From the NCBI GenBank assembly GCA_026545765.1, contig JAIFAC010000158.1:62001-126000 (forward strand): DNA of 64,000 nt. Reading direction: 5' to 3'. The DNA is from Plantago major (lineage: Eukaryota > Streptophyta > Magnoliopsida > Lamiales > Plantaginaceae). This document shows, piece after piece, positions 1-15,812 of this stretch (within the stretch, counting starts at the first letter, position 1; every line of letters begins with the position of its first letter). A program made the position numbers and the translations under genes. Below the pieces are notes generated by a model. The model was not told where the DNA came from. It made no database searches and was given only the letters and a program-made list of their open reading frames with translations.

Positions 1-1324
1 CTTACAGAAGTCGGTCTTTCCTCCGACCTCAACGACATCAGTCAGTCCGCACAAATACGGCAACGACTGATAGATCAATCCGTGAAACGGATACGTTGGT
101 GGATTATTTTTCTTGTGGATTTCCGCCACCCATGGAGCCACGTTTTTGGGAAGAGGGCGCCAATCCGGAATACTTTCCCTCAAAAACTTTGTGGGCAACC
201 CCCACTGCTCTCGTCTCCTCGCGGACTCCCCAGGCTTCAAAGCCATCCGCACGAAGATGTACTTTTCCCACCATTTCGATCCAAGCGAGAAGATGGGATC
301 AAAACTGAAGTTGTACGATTTCCTATTTACAAACGTATAAAAAAGGGATTCCACGGACTAAAGGTGACATTGAACAACTGCCGAAAGTTTTCGAAGTTCA
401 CCGGCTGCCCCTTCTTTACACAGAAGACCGCAAAACATATAAGGTTCCCCAAAGATTTGGGGCTCGGACCTATCCCGATATGATTCAATATATGTTTAAA
501 TTTGGACGCGATGGAAACCTTACATCCACATGAGAGGGCCGCTTCATGCACGCACATATATCCAGCGGGCGGCTTGTAGAAGGTGTGCCCTGGCTCCGGA
601 ACCATAATTTCGACAGACTCAGGCATCTCCCACTGCCGCCTCCACTCCGGAATATCTTCATGCTTCACCTTGGATAGACAGGTGGAAAGCAAACCATCCA
701 TGTTGAGCTCACCGTACGGATCTTCTATTACAACAGCAGACGCAGGACGAGGGAATTTAGTCTTTGCCGCTTGAGCTCCACGACCCGCAGCAAGGGGCGG
801 ACTAGAATGTGCGGGCACTCTAGGATGTAGAACAATCCGGCGATTGTTCCGCCTTAACGCCCCATGACGAAGCGCTTTGAGAGGCTTCTTCCTCTTCTTC
901 CTCGTCATCCTCCTCTTCCTCTCCTTCTTCCTCCTTCTTCTTCACCTTCGTGTCTCCGGATGCACTTGGATTAGTTCGACTAGTTTTCATCACAACGGTC
1001 CTCCTCCCCAGCCTCGAACATCTCTATATCATCCACCTCACGATCAGTGTCGCCTCCTTGTTCTGTCCGGGGCACACTCATACCAAAGAGTATGCCACCG
1101 CCAATGGTCGAGATCGACTCGCACTTTGTTCTCGCGACATTTGTTTGGCTACTCACAGCATCATTCCGAGTAGTGGCAGTGCCACGGACGCCATGCCCAG
1201 CATCTGAATGTTCGAACAAGACGACCTCCACAACGTCCGCATTGTGTACTTCCGCAAAAAGTATGTTTTGCGGAATCTCCAACTCCGGGTGGTCTGACAC
1301 AGACGCGGTTACCGTAACGGACAC
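1..1324 (-). pseudogene. Gypsy-type retrotransposon gag-like ORF, frameshifted
   Basis: Minus-strand reading frames run from an ATG at 1324 through an acidic N-terminal part (980-1324), a low-complexity Glu/Lys-rich stretch (about 880-980), and a conserved block at 327-908 (WRRQWEMPESVEI, then GPSPKSLGNLICFAVFC). After a shift near 345 the product continues to the left edge with SLGSKWWEKYIFVRM and PTYPFHGLIYQSLPYLCG. This layout matches the plant 'putative gypsy type transposon' (Transposase_28-like) gag family, whose product would package element RNA. At least two frameshifts break it and the left edge cuts it off, so pol is not visible here. The family call is from recognition, not a search; a host gene is unlikely given the repeat-rich surroundings. 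Confidence 0.6.
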
Positions 1325-2621
1325 GGACCGTTAAATTATTCCGTCATCATAGTCTTGAACTTCGTGTTGGTTCTGACTATCGCTCTTGGACATCCTAGGG
1401 CACAAGGAAACGGATCAGAAAATGATGTTGTGGTCGTCCGAGAGTTCGTTTATGTATCTTATTAAGTCCCATTGTCCGAAGAAACCCTACTTTATTGGGT
1501 GTTCCTATAGGTCTTTGTCTCTACCTATTGGCACCTAGCTTGGCACACAAGTTCGTACAGGGAATTTACGTGCTAATTGGCATCAAGTATTCACCCCACG
1601 AGGCACGGTAACAAGAATCTCAAGAAGCCTACTGGCGCTATAATCTACCATACATGGCACATTCACAGGGCAAAGTTACAAGTCATGAGTAAAAATTGGC
1701 ACCATACTTCAACTACAAAAAGCATGCAATACTAAAGTCACCAACATTCAACATACGGTACATTAACATAACTAGGAATTCCAAAGAACATCCTGTCTAT
1801 ACAACATATAAGCATTGAAATTCAACAAAGCATACGTGCATCAGAGGCAGAAGAACATTCAGTCCGAATTCAAAGAAGACAAGATTTACTTACTTGATAA
1901 AACAAATAGCGTGGAGAATGGAAGGACCACAAAGCCTTGCTTACTCTCCAAAGTGATTTGCACGGACACTCTAATTGTTCACCGGAAACTTTGATTGCTC
2001 GAAGTTTGTTGTTTGCTCGATCGCCTCAATTCAATTTGGCTAAAGTGTGACAATGATGATCCGCAACTATTTATAGAGGGACAATGGGAAGATGAAGCGT
2101 TGCATCACTTGGATTTAAACCCCCTCAAGCTGATCATTTCAATCCAACGGTTGCATCGGTTCACATTTGGTAAATTACATCACGCCCATTAAATTTATTT
2201 TGAAATTTCCACTACCTCGGATCCTCACCATAGTCGATTTGACGACTTATCGGGCCTCTTCGATCACTATTCATCGCCTGTGGACCATTTCACATATCCA
2301 AATTAACGGATTGCTTCCTACGCACTCTTCCACAAGAGACTTCTTTAAATCCTAAACTGCATCGATTGATCTCGATATATCTCGGATACAATATTTTTCC
2401 TTCTACAGTCCGAGATTTTTCCTAACTCGGACTGTAGAACGGAAGGGGGGGGGAGAGATATATTAATTTCCTTAAACACGAATACGAATTTTTAGCATGA
2501 AAAGAAGGGATTTTCTCCCTCACATTTAACGATTCGGACACGCTCCTAAACACACTTGTTCCTTTACTCATAGTTCCACAACTATCTTCTACTAAGATAC
2601 TTGGAAACTAGGGGGACATAT
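1325..2621 (-). promoter_or_regulatory. Gypsy leader and LTR-like region with minus-strand TATA box
   Basis: This noncoding stretch lies upstream of the minus-strand gag. It holds a TATA box on the minus strand (CTCTATAAATAG, plus positions 2067-2078), followed downstream by about 750 bases of leader before the gag ATG. That arrangement fits the U3/R/U5 and leader of a Gypsy element. The LTR borders and primer-binding site could not be placed. A G-rich run with purines lies at about 2443-2458. No other coding signal is seen. Confidence 0.4.
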
Positions 2622-3277
2622 GTTGATACGGATATATGTCCAATCCGTTAAGGGCGCCACAGAGCGTGTCCTAGAGCGCATCAAGGCTAAAATAGCCAAT
2701 TCAGTACTTATCCGACCTTGTCTAGTCCGCCTTGAGGAAAACCTTTCGGGTCAATCAGTACGCTCAAATCAATACACCTTTTCAGCTGGTCCGACCTAGC
2801 TAGGTGCACGACTTCCGAACCTGACAAGAGGTCACATGGTCTCACCAAGTACCACACACTGTCAGTCCTAGGATGACAAATGGACCGGACGAGATAAACT
2901 CGGACGCCACCTTAACAATACGACCAAACGTATACACTGGAACCTCCAAGATACTTCCGAGCAACTAGTGTCTCGGACCGTCACTGAGATACCTAGGAAC
3001 AGACCAACTCAACAGAGCTCGGATCATTCTAAAAGGTCTCACAGGACCCATCAATGAATAGTACTGAGGGGTAAAGGACCAATCTACCCTCCTGTGCCCA
3101 TCTAATGGTGTTCGACTTTCACATACTATCGGGCCAAGGGAGCATTGTTGTCCAAATCCTGAACATACACTTGGCATCATCTTATGAACCTCTTAATAAG
3201 TACATGATAACTATAAATATAGCACAAGGTCCAATACATTAAGGTAAGTTGTTTGGATATCATAACTTCCCTCATAA
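2622..3277 (+). repeat. LTR-like segment with plus-strand TATA box
   Basis: The segment begins TGTTGATACGG directly after a purine/G run (AGGGGGACATA), the usual picture of a polypurine tract followed by an LTR. It carries a TATA box (TATAAATA, 3212-3219) on the plus strand near its right end. GGACATAT and ATATGTCC form an inverted repeat around its left edge. It stops where the CACTA-like element begins, so its right end may have been displaced. No partner LTR is visible, and the assignment is tentative. Confidence 0.35.
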
Positions 3278-4469
3278 CTACTACACCCCCCCCACCACTT
3301 AGTCTTTTCAGTGCTCGCCTCGACGGTTCTCGTGCCTGACATCAAGTCGAGGCGGATCTTAGATTAGGGACTTGTAGTAGTTTAGTGTTGAGGCTCAACC
3401 CTCAACTAAGTTAGCTATTAACACTATTAAAATCAATGAGCGACGATAGATCCGCTTGCATAGCTCAGCCTATCCGCCGCCTCATGCACGGATCGGGCGA
3501 CGATAGAAAATCCGCCGCTGAGCTGGCGACGATAAAATCCGCCCAATTCACTGATTGACGACGGATTGACCTTTTTTAAAAAATGATTATGGGCACGGAT
3601 AGATCTATCCGTCCCCATTTTTTTTTTTTGGAAAAAATCAGATAATAATTTTTATATTCAGACACGGATTAATTCCTAAGCAGGTGCAGGGTGGGTGTGG
3701 TGGTGGTGGTGGTGGTGGTGGTGGTGGTGGTGGAGGAGATGGTGGTGGTGGTGGTGGTGGAGGAGATGGTGGTGGTGGTGGTGGTGCGGTGGTGGGAGTA
3801 GAGGTGGTGGTGGGGGAGATGGTGGTGGAGGAGGAGGGTGGCGGTCTGGAGGGGGTGGAGGAGTTGGGGGGGGGGGTGGATGGTGGTGGTGGTGGTGGGA
3901 GGAGAGAGGTGGTGGTGGTGGTGAGATGGTGGTGGAGGAAAGGAGGTGGTGGAGGAGATGGTGGTGGTGGGGGTTGGTGGTGGGGGGTGGAGAATGGTGG
4001 TGGGGGTGGATGGTGGTGGGGGGTGGAGAAAGGTGGTGGAGGAGATGGTGGTGGTGGAGGATGGTGGTGGTGGGAGGAGAAAGGTGGTGGTGGGAGGAGG
4101 AGGAGAGGAGAAGTAGTGGAGAAAAGGAAGTGGTGGAGGAGATATATTATATTTTTTTTAGGTTTTTAGCGACGGATAGATCTAATTTTTTTTTTTTAAT
4201 TTTCCTGTTTGTAGCTGACGGATAAATCTATCCGTCGCTAAATTTTTTTTTATTTTCGTCAACGCCAGAAGCGACGGATAATTTTATCCGTTGCCATGCA
4301 GCGATTTGATAACCTTTATCCGCCAAACGGGCGATGGATAGAATCACGCCTAAGTAGCGATCCGTCGCTATGCGACGGATAGAATCCGCCTAAGTAGCGA
4401 TCCGTTGCATGTATGCGACGGATAAAATCACGCCTTTCCGTCCCAAGCTACGGATGGATTCTTGTAGTG
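3278..4469. mobile_element. Non-autonomous CACTA-like (En/Spm) element
   Basis: The right end reads ATTCTTGTAGTG, the reverse complement of the classic CACTA terminus CACTACAAGAAT. It is followed by TAA (4470-4472). The left end, CTACTACACC, is a poorer match and is preceded by TAA (3275-3277), consistent with a 3-bp target duplication. Both subterminal regions are packed with GCGACGGATA-type motifs in both orientations, such as GATAGATCTATCCGTC, typical of CACTA transposase-binding repeats. There is no transposase, and the middle is the GGT tract. Uncertainty lies mainly in the left end. Confidence 0.6.
3690..4140 (+). repeat. (GGT)n / (GGTGGA)n imperfect microsatellite
   Basis: About 450 bases consist almost entirely of GGT, GGA and GGGG triplets on the plus strand, with almost no C. 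It gives long meaningless poly-Gly and poly-Trp/Val/Glu frames. It sits inside the CACTA-like element. Runs of four or more G make the G-rich strand able to form quadruplexes. Confidence 0.9.
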
Positions 4470-5518
4470 TAATAGTGATGGCCAACCGGATAAAATGGGA
4501 ACAAATCAAATGCTTTAACCATATAACAAATTACAAATTAAAACTCATCGACCGGTGCAAATATGAGGATTTACACTGTATTTGCTTATTTTTGCTAAAT
4601 ATTATATATATTTTTTAATTCTATATAAAAAGATTTGTATTTTACTTTTTCTAGATAAAAAACTTCCTTTGTGATTGATCCATCTATTGTAGATGATCAA
4701 AAGAATATGATACATGCCGATAATCCAATCGCAAAGAATTTTTGTATGGTTGTTGAACGCTTGAAGAAAAATGACGATATGAATGTTAAGTTGTGTCTCA
4801 TTGGAAGGAGTTCACGTGATGGACGCATGTACAATCTACCAACATGTTATGAAGTTGCTGCATTAATTGTTAGTGTGTTGGAATATCAACCTTTTTCTAC
4901 TTAGATTATACATTTCATAAGTGCAAAATATTCAATTTTAAATTGTCTCATTTCTAAATGATCAGGAGACGATGAGTACGACATGGATCCCCGTGATATT
5001 GTACTGGAACAAAGAAATGGTGATTTCCATAGAATTTCAGAATTGCATTCATGTTACCTTCAATGCAGTATCCCATACTTTTCCCATATGGTGAGGATGG
5101 ATACCATACGGAGATATTGCACTCTGATAAGTCCAAATGTGTAAGGCACACACTTACAATTAAGGAGTTCTTAGCATTTAGGCTTTTTGATCGTGTTGAT
5201 GAGGCTCAGATCATACTGCTTAGTAGAAAGTTGTTTCACCAGTTTATAGTAGATTGTTATATGATGATGGAAGCCCAAAGGCTTTCTTTCATAATGAGAA
5301 ACCAACCATTATTGAGGTCCAATAAGTATAAATCACTTGATGATGCAATTAGAACATGTGATATTGATCCCGCCGGTCCAACAGAAAATCTCGGTAAACG
5401 CTTTGTCTTGCCATCTTCTTTTGTTGGAGGTCCTAGATATATGGTGCAGAACTTCCAAGACACTATGGCCATTTGCAAGAGTATAGGATATCCCAAACTA
5501 TTTATCACATTCACATGC

Positions 5519-6125
5519 ATAGGAGGCGTGATATTGGTGCCACTAATGAGAATGATGGTAATATCATTGATAACATGTGCAATTTATAATTACCTATCAA
5601 TCTTTAATTATTAAATCATATTCCATATATATTTATCGAACTTGATTGTCACATGTATTAAAAAAGAATTGTAGTTTCACTCTTCATTATAGATTTATTG
5701 TTCCATACAATCCGTTCATGATTATGAAGTACCATGTGCACATAATTGTTGAATGGTGCAATAAGATCAATTCAATCAGGTATCTGTTCAAGTACGTCAA
5801 TAAGGGTGTGGATAGGAGATAGGCGCAAAAATAACTGTGGAGAATGAGGTGAAGGATTATGTTGGCTATCAGTATGTATCCGCATGTGAGGCAAATTGTC
5901 AGATAATCGATATGATATCCATTACGAAGATCCAGATGTAGAGCGTTTATCATTTCATATGGAAGGTGAACAGTCAGTCACATTCAAAGATGGTATATGA
6001 TCACTGACTTATTGGAGAAGCATACCGTTGCAAAGACAAAGTTCCTTAAATTGATGGAATTCAACAAACATCATCCCGAGACACGTAGGTATCTATATTC
6101 TGAGTTTCCAAGATATTACGTAAGC
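5519..6125 (+). repeat. Duplicated Helitron segment, copy A (inserted)
   Basis: This ~607-bp segment repeats 6648-7264 with perhaps 10% difference. It includes the same intron and the same exons (IVPYNPF...FKYVNKG). It interrupts the Helitron coding order: the text FITFTC ends at 5518 and its continuation (CCCAAATGGCCTGAGATG) resumes near 6128. The segment is therefore inserted out of place. Both copies begin within TGCATAGGAGG. Confidence 0.85.
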
Positions 6126-6647
6126 ATCCCAAATGGCCTGAGATGACTTTTTTTTTAATCGAAGGGTTTACGACTTCAAAATGAAGTTAGACCAGCTTAT
6201 AAAGGACTTGAAGACAAAAAACGTATTTGGCAAGGGAATTGGAGGTAACTATCTATATATATTGAATCTTATGTTATATCAACTTATTAATCCATTATTC
6301 AATTAAACTTTGCTTAATTGATTATTATTTTTATTATCTTTGTAGTCGTGTACACAATTGAATTTAAAAAATGCGGGCTTCCTCATGCACATATACTACT
6401 CTGGATTGATCGAGTGGATAGAAATATGTCTGCAAGTTCTATAGATGATTTCATTAGTGCTGAGATACCGGATAAGGAACTCAATCCGGAGTTGTACAAA
6501 GCATTATCTGAGTATATGGTGCATGGACCGTGTGGACCATTGAATTCTACTTCACATTGCATGCATGATGGCAAGAAATGTTCTAAGAAGTTTCCAAAGT
6601 CGTTTAATGACCGGACTATATTCAATGGTAATGGTTATCATGTGCAT

Positions 6648-7264
6648 AGGAGGTGTGATATTGGTGCCACTAATGAGAAGGATGGTAATATCATTGATAA
6701 CATGTGCAATTTATAATTACCTATCAATCTTTAATTACTCAATTATATTCCATATATATTTATCGAACTTGATTGTGACGTAATGTATTAAAAAATAATA
6801 TATAGTTTCACTCTTCATTAATTTATAGGTTTATTGTTCCATACAATCCGTTCATGTTGATGAAGTACCAGGCGCACATAAATGTTGAATGGTGCAATAA
6901 GACCAATTCAATCAAGTATATGTTCAAGTACGTCAATAAGGGTGCGGATAGGAGATAAGCGCAAAAATAACTGTGGAGAATGAGGTGAAGGATTATGTTG
7001 GCTGCCGGTACATATCCGCATGTGAAGCAATTTGCTGTATAATGGGACATGCGGATATGATATCCATTACAGAGATCCACATGTAGAGCGTTTATCATTT
7101 CATATGGAAAGTGAACAGTCAGTCACATTCAAAGATGGTGATCTGATTACTGACTTATTGGAGAAGCATACTGTTGCAGAGACAAAGTTCCTTAAATTGA
7201 TGGAATTCAACATACATCATCCCGATGCACGTAAGTATCTATATTTTGAGTTCCTGAGATATTA
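6648..7264 (+). repeat. Duplicated Helitron segment, copy B (native position)
   Basis: This is the copy in its expected position: it follows the GNGYHVHRR coding block and runs on into DPTGKTWRDMK. It contains an intron of about 137 bp (6691-6827) that is also present in copy A, so the duplication arose from DNA and not from spliced RNA. Confidence 0.85.
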
Positions 7265-9514
7265 CGTGTGGGATCCTACAGGGAAAACGTGGAGAGATAT
7301 GAAGAATTTCAACAATAAAGTTGGAAGAATTTACCATGTTCCAATTAAGATCGGGCCCCTATATCTCATGCGAATAATGTTGAATCACACAAGGGGTGCC
7401 ACTTGCTATGATGATTTTCGTTCTGTGGATGGTGTTGTTCATCCAACATACCAAGATGCATGCTACGTTTTGGGGTTACTCGATGATGACAAAGAATACA
7501 TCCATGCTATTAAGGAAGCAAGTTTTTGGGGTTCCGGGCGCTTCCTTCGACATTTGTTCTCCATACTTCAAACCGATAGCATGTTCATGTTTGATAAAAT
7601 ACATGGGAGTATCTATCTGACTACATCCAGTACATCATGCGAAGGAAGTTGAATAATCTTGGTATAAATTTCAATATGGTATTATAAATAATTTTTTTAC
7701 GATAAAGTTTATATATTATTTAATATGGTAACTTTATTTCTCAAAATTTCAATTTAGGGATCGAGCTAAATGAAGAACAATTAAGGAATTTTGCTCTTGC
7801 TGAGATTGAAGAGTTCCTTTCTAGGAATGGATCCAGCTTGAGTCAGATTGAATGTATGCCCATGCCTGACAATGTAGTCATAGATAGTGGTATGAATAAT
7901 TTGATACTTGAAGAAATGTCGTATGATTTAGCATCACAATTGTTTGTATTCATCTCTCACCGAAGAGCAAAGGACTATGTACCATACAATTATGGATGTA
8001 GTCGATTCTGGTAGTGGTGGAGTTTTCTTTCTCTATGGTTATGGTGGCATAGGAAGACATTTTTGTGGAATACATTGTGTTCTGCATTACGTGGAAGACG
8101 TGATATTGTTCTCCCAGTAGCATAGAGTGGTATAGCTTCTCCACTTCTTCCCTAGGGTCAGCATCACACCTGTGTTCAAGATTCCTTTGCAGTTGATGAA
8201 ACTACTACTTGCGAGGATAACCTCGCAAAGGATCTTACATGACTCTTGAAGAATACAAAGTTAATAATTTGGGATGAGGCATCCATGACTAATAAGTTTT
8301 GTTTTGAGGCTCTTGGTCGCAATATAAGGGACATAATGAGAGGTCAACATGGTAGCGAATCGAACAATCCATTTAGTGAATTGGTTGTCGTTTTGGTTGT
8401 TTCGATAGATACCGCCACCATACCTAAGGGTAGCAGTGTGATATTGTCCATGCATCTCTCTGCTCATCGAAGAAGCTTTGGAGTTCGTGTCGTGTGTTGA
8501 AGCTTACTAAGCACATGCACCTGCATATATATATATTTCTAACATTTTATATTAATTATAAATTTTCAAATACAATTTATATATTTGAAATGCATATAAA
8601 TTATTTTTTATATTAAGTATGTTTCATTTATGTTGTTCAATTGTAGTCTGGTCGCTCACATGCTAAGATTGAGAGCATTAGGAGTTTTCGATTGGTTGAA
8701 GGTTGGAGATGGTTAAGTTGGTGGTGATAATGATGATGAGGTATAATTTAAATTGCCTGATAATATTTTGATTCGTTCTACTGGTAAACCAATTGTTGCA
8801 ATAGTTGAGAGCACATATCTGCATGTTAGACCATTTTGGCGATGGTCGGTACTTTCAGGATAGAGCTATTCTTGCTCCGACCAATGAGATATATAGTCGA
8901 GGAAGTCAATGATTATATCATGTCTCTTTTACCTGGAGATGACACCAAGTTTATGAGTTCCGACAGCATATGCCTTGATGATGATGATATTGTCAATAGA
9001 GAAGATGTGTATTATGTCTAGTTCCTAAACACTATTAGGATTTCTGGAATACCAAATCATATAATCCGACTTAAGGTCAAGGTCCGTCCTATAATGTTTC
9101 TTAGGAATATTGATCAGTCATCATAGCTTTGTAATGGAACTCGGTTGATTGTTACTGTAATTGGCAATCATGTTATTGAGGCAAAGACCATACATGGGAA
9201 GAACGCTGGGGTGAAGGTTTTTATACCTAGGATGGTACTCACATCTTACCAAGTTTCCTATTAGATTTTAGCGGAGGCAATTTCCTATATCAGTTTGTTA
9301 TGCAATGACTATCAACAAGAGATAGGGACAATCGTTATCTAATGTTGGACTATATCTCCCAAAGCCTGTTTTCAGTCATGGTCAGCTCTATGTGGCGTTT
9401 TCTAGAGTCACAAGCAAGAAAGGTCTCAAGGTTTTAACACTGGATGAGAAAGGTTGTCCAACAGATACTACGACGACTAACGTCGTGTACAAAGAGGTGT
9501 TTAGAAAGCATTGA

Positions 9515-9998
9515 GGTATGTTTTATAATATATTTAATAGATCTAACTTTAAATTATCAAAGTTCAATTATTTTAATTTCAATACTAATTACTTTTTTAT
9601 ATATTATTTTGAGTTGGTGATTATTGATATACCTACCGCGTGTTATACATTGGCTCTGCATTCCCTTTCAAATAATTCAATGTATACACCTTTAAATATT
9701 TTTATATGATTTTTCATTTATATGATATGTTTTTTCTAAACCTATTTCTAATTAAAAGTTAAATATGTCGTGGCGTTGTCACGGGTTTTGTGAATTTGTC
9801 ATTGTCAAACGGATTAAGTTTATTAAAAAAGTATAAAATTAGTTGAATTAGATTCCATGATCCCGCTTTTAAAATTTTAAAACACCAATACTGTCACCAG
9901 TTTTTCTCTCATTATGCTTCAGTCAATTCAAGACCCTTTCGCTTCCCATCAAAATCATCGGCTTTTCTGCATCTTAGGTACGTTTCTTTTGCTTTTTT
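9515..9998. other. AT-rich spacer after the Helitron
   Basis: No coding region is seen. An imperfect hairpin-like stretch (CGTGGCGTTGTCACGGG, about 9771-9787) might be a decayed Helitron 3' hairpin, but no CTRR end could be fixed. Confidence 0.4.
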
Positions 9999-10150
9999 TC
10001 CACAAAAGATCAAATCTTTTCCATGGAATTTGAAGTTTGTTTCGCTTATTTCCACAAAAGATCCAATTTTTTCCATGGAATTTGAAGTTCTTTTTGCGTA
10101 TTCCACAGAAGATCCAATCTTTTCCATGGAATTTGAAGTTTTTTGCTTAT
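9999..10150 (+). repeat. Three tandem 51-52 bp repeats upstream of the Ca2+-ATPase
   Basis: Three copies start at 9999, 10051 and 10102. Each carries TCCACA(A/G)AAGATC, a T-rich stretch, and TTCCATGGAATTTGAAGTT. The first copy contains the near-palindrome AAAAGATCAAATCTTTT. They lie 290-440 bp before the start codon, in the promoter or 5' leader. Confidence 0.85.
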
Positions 10151-10440
10151 GCCCTTGAAGTAAGTTTCACTTTCAGCGTCTTAAGATGAACAATGCGGTT
10201 ACAATTTTTTTTTTCCTTCAATTAACATAAGTATTGCATTTTCGTGCTTACATTTCGTCTGGTGATTCGAACAAGTATGGTGTCTTTGTTGAAACTTGTG
10301 TGATTTGGTTTGTCTTGTTTCTTAATTGTGTTTCCTAAGGGAGGTTGATCTTAATCAAGCATTGCTCGTTTTATAGGTGTTTACTATGAACATTGTGTAA
10401 TCGAAAAGAGGCTTGGTTTTGGTGAGACTTTGATATCTTA

Positions 10441-14886
<4,446 letters not shown>

Positions 14887-15812
14887 TAACTTAAAATGAT
14901 GTGATCTTCTTCTTCTTCTCTGTAAGAGTTGCACTCTGTATTCGATTCTCAAAAGGCCTGCTTTTGAACATATTATCTCTTTCTCAACAGTACCTTGTTC
15001 TGTACCAGGCCTTTGGCAGGTGTTTCTTTCATGCTATGTACCTTTATTTGTCTGCTCTTGCATCATTTGTTGTCTATTAATCTTGAACGTCTCTTTAGAG
15101 CATTTAATTAGGAATAAACAGAGCCTATAAAAGAAAAGAAAGGAAAAGGTAAAGAAAAAAGTAAAAGAAAAAGGAAAAAATTCATTCTCTGGCTGGCATT
15201 GCGCAATAGGCTATCTACTAAAGATAGACTGTTGAAGTTCAATGTAGTAGTTGATCCGGTGTATATTCTGTAATTCTGCAGATGAAAGCTTGGACCATAT
15301 TGTCCTATAATTGCGAGTGCTTGGGATGCGTTGTTAGCTTGGATTCGCAAAGCTATTCCTCTGGGTTTATGGAATTCTACTGTGAGTCTGGCTGCTATTC
15401 TTGCGCACATCAGAGGTAGGAACCCAAGGAATTGTGTCTTCAAGAGTGTATCCGTATACAAGAGTTCAGTAATACAGTGCATCTGTATATTTAGAGTGTA
15501 TTCAGATATTACTCCTCCGCACTTATAACTTCATACATTGTGTTGGCTAGCTTTACGCAAAAAGCTAAAGAATAATATAATATAGAAAATTTGGGAAAAA
15601 TTGTACTTTTAGTGATAAAACGTGTAATTTGAGTGAAAGTTGAGATTGTTTATTATTTATTAGATGTGTAGCTTCCTTTTTGATAATGTATGAAGTTTGT
15701 GACGGTTAAAACGATAATCAGACAAGCTCATGAATTGAGTGAGTACTAGAGTTCATTAATCTAGCCATTAATACATTCGTGTATCTCAGATACTAGAGTT
15801 CATTAATAATCA
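14887..15812. other. 3' flank of the Ca2+-ATPase
   Basis: This stretch probably holds the 3' UTR (T-rich, 14900-15100) and intergenic DNA. A 124-codon minus-strand frame at 15108-15482 has no recognisable features and I do not call it. ACTAGAGTTCATTAAT occurs twice, 44 bp apart (about 15747 and 15791), just before the Copia LTR. Confidence 0.5.

Larger units (their letters stand above)
4647..9514 (+). pseudogene. Helitron Rep/PIF1-like helicase, decayed, with introns
   Basis: The pieces follow the order of a plant Helitron protein: an N-terminal block with KLCLIGRSSRDGRMYNLP (about 4671-4880), a region with ISELHSCYL and FLAFRLFDRVDEAQ (5010-5520), the HUH nuclease motif LPHAHILLW (about 6379-6405), the tyrosine block KYMFKYVNKG (about 6915-6945), and PIF1 helicase motifs. 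Walker A survives only as YGYGGIG (about 8030-8055) and Walker B as LIIWDEASM (about 8264-8290). The C-terminal SHGQLYVAFSRVTSKKGL lies at about 9373-9427. Stops, frameshifts and changed Walker residues mean no working protein. Intron-like gaps are visible, for example 6691-6827 (GT...AG). Helitron termini were not found with confidence. Confidence 0.85.

Noticed and set aside
3684-4225. Long Gly-rich and Trp-rich open frames
   Set aside because: They are produced by the GGT microsatellite in every frame; no start context, codon bias or domain.
15108-15482. 124-codon minus-strand frame downstream of the ATPase
   Set aside because: Overlaps the probable 3' UTR and purine-rich simple sequence, with no recognisable domain.
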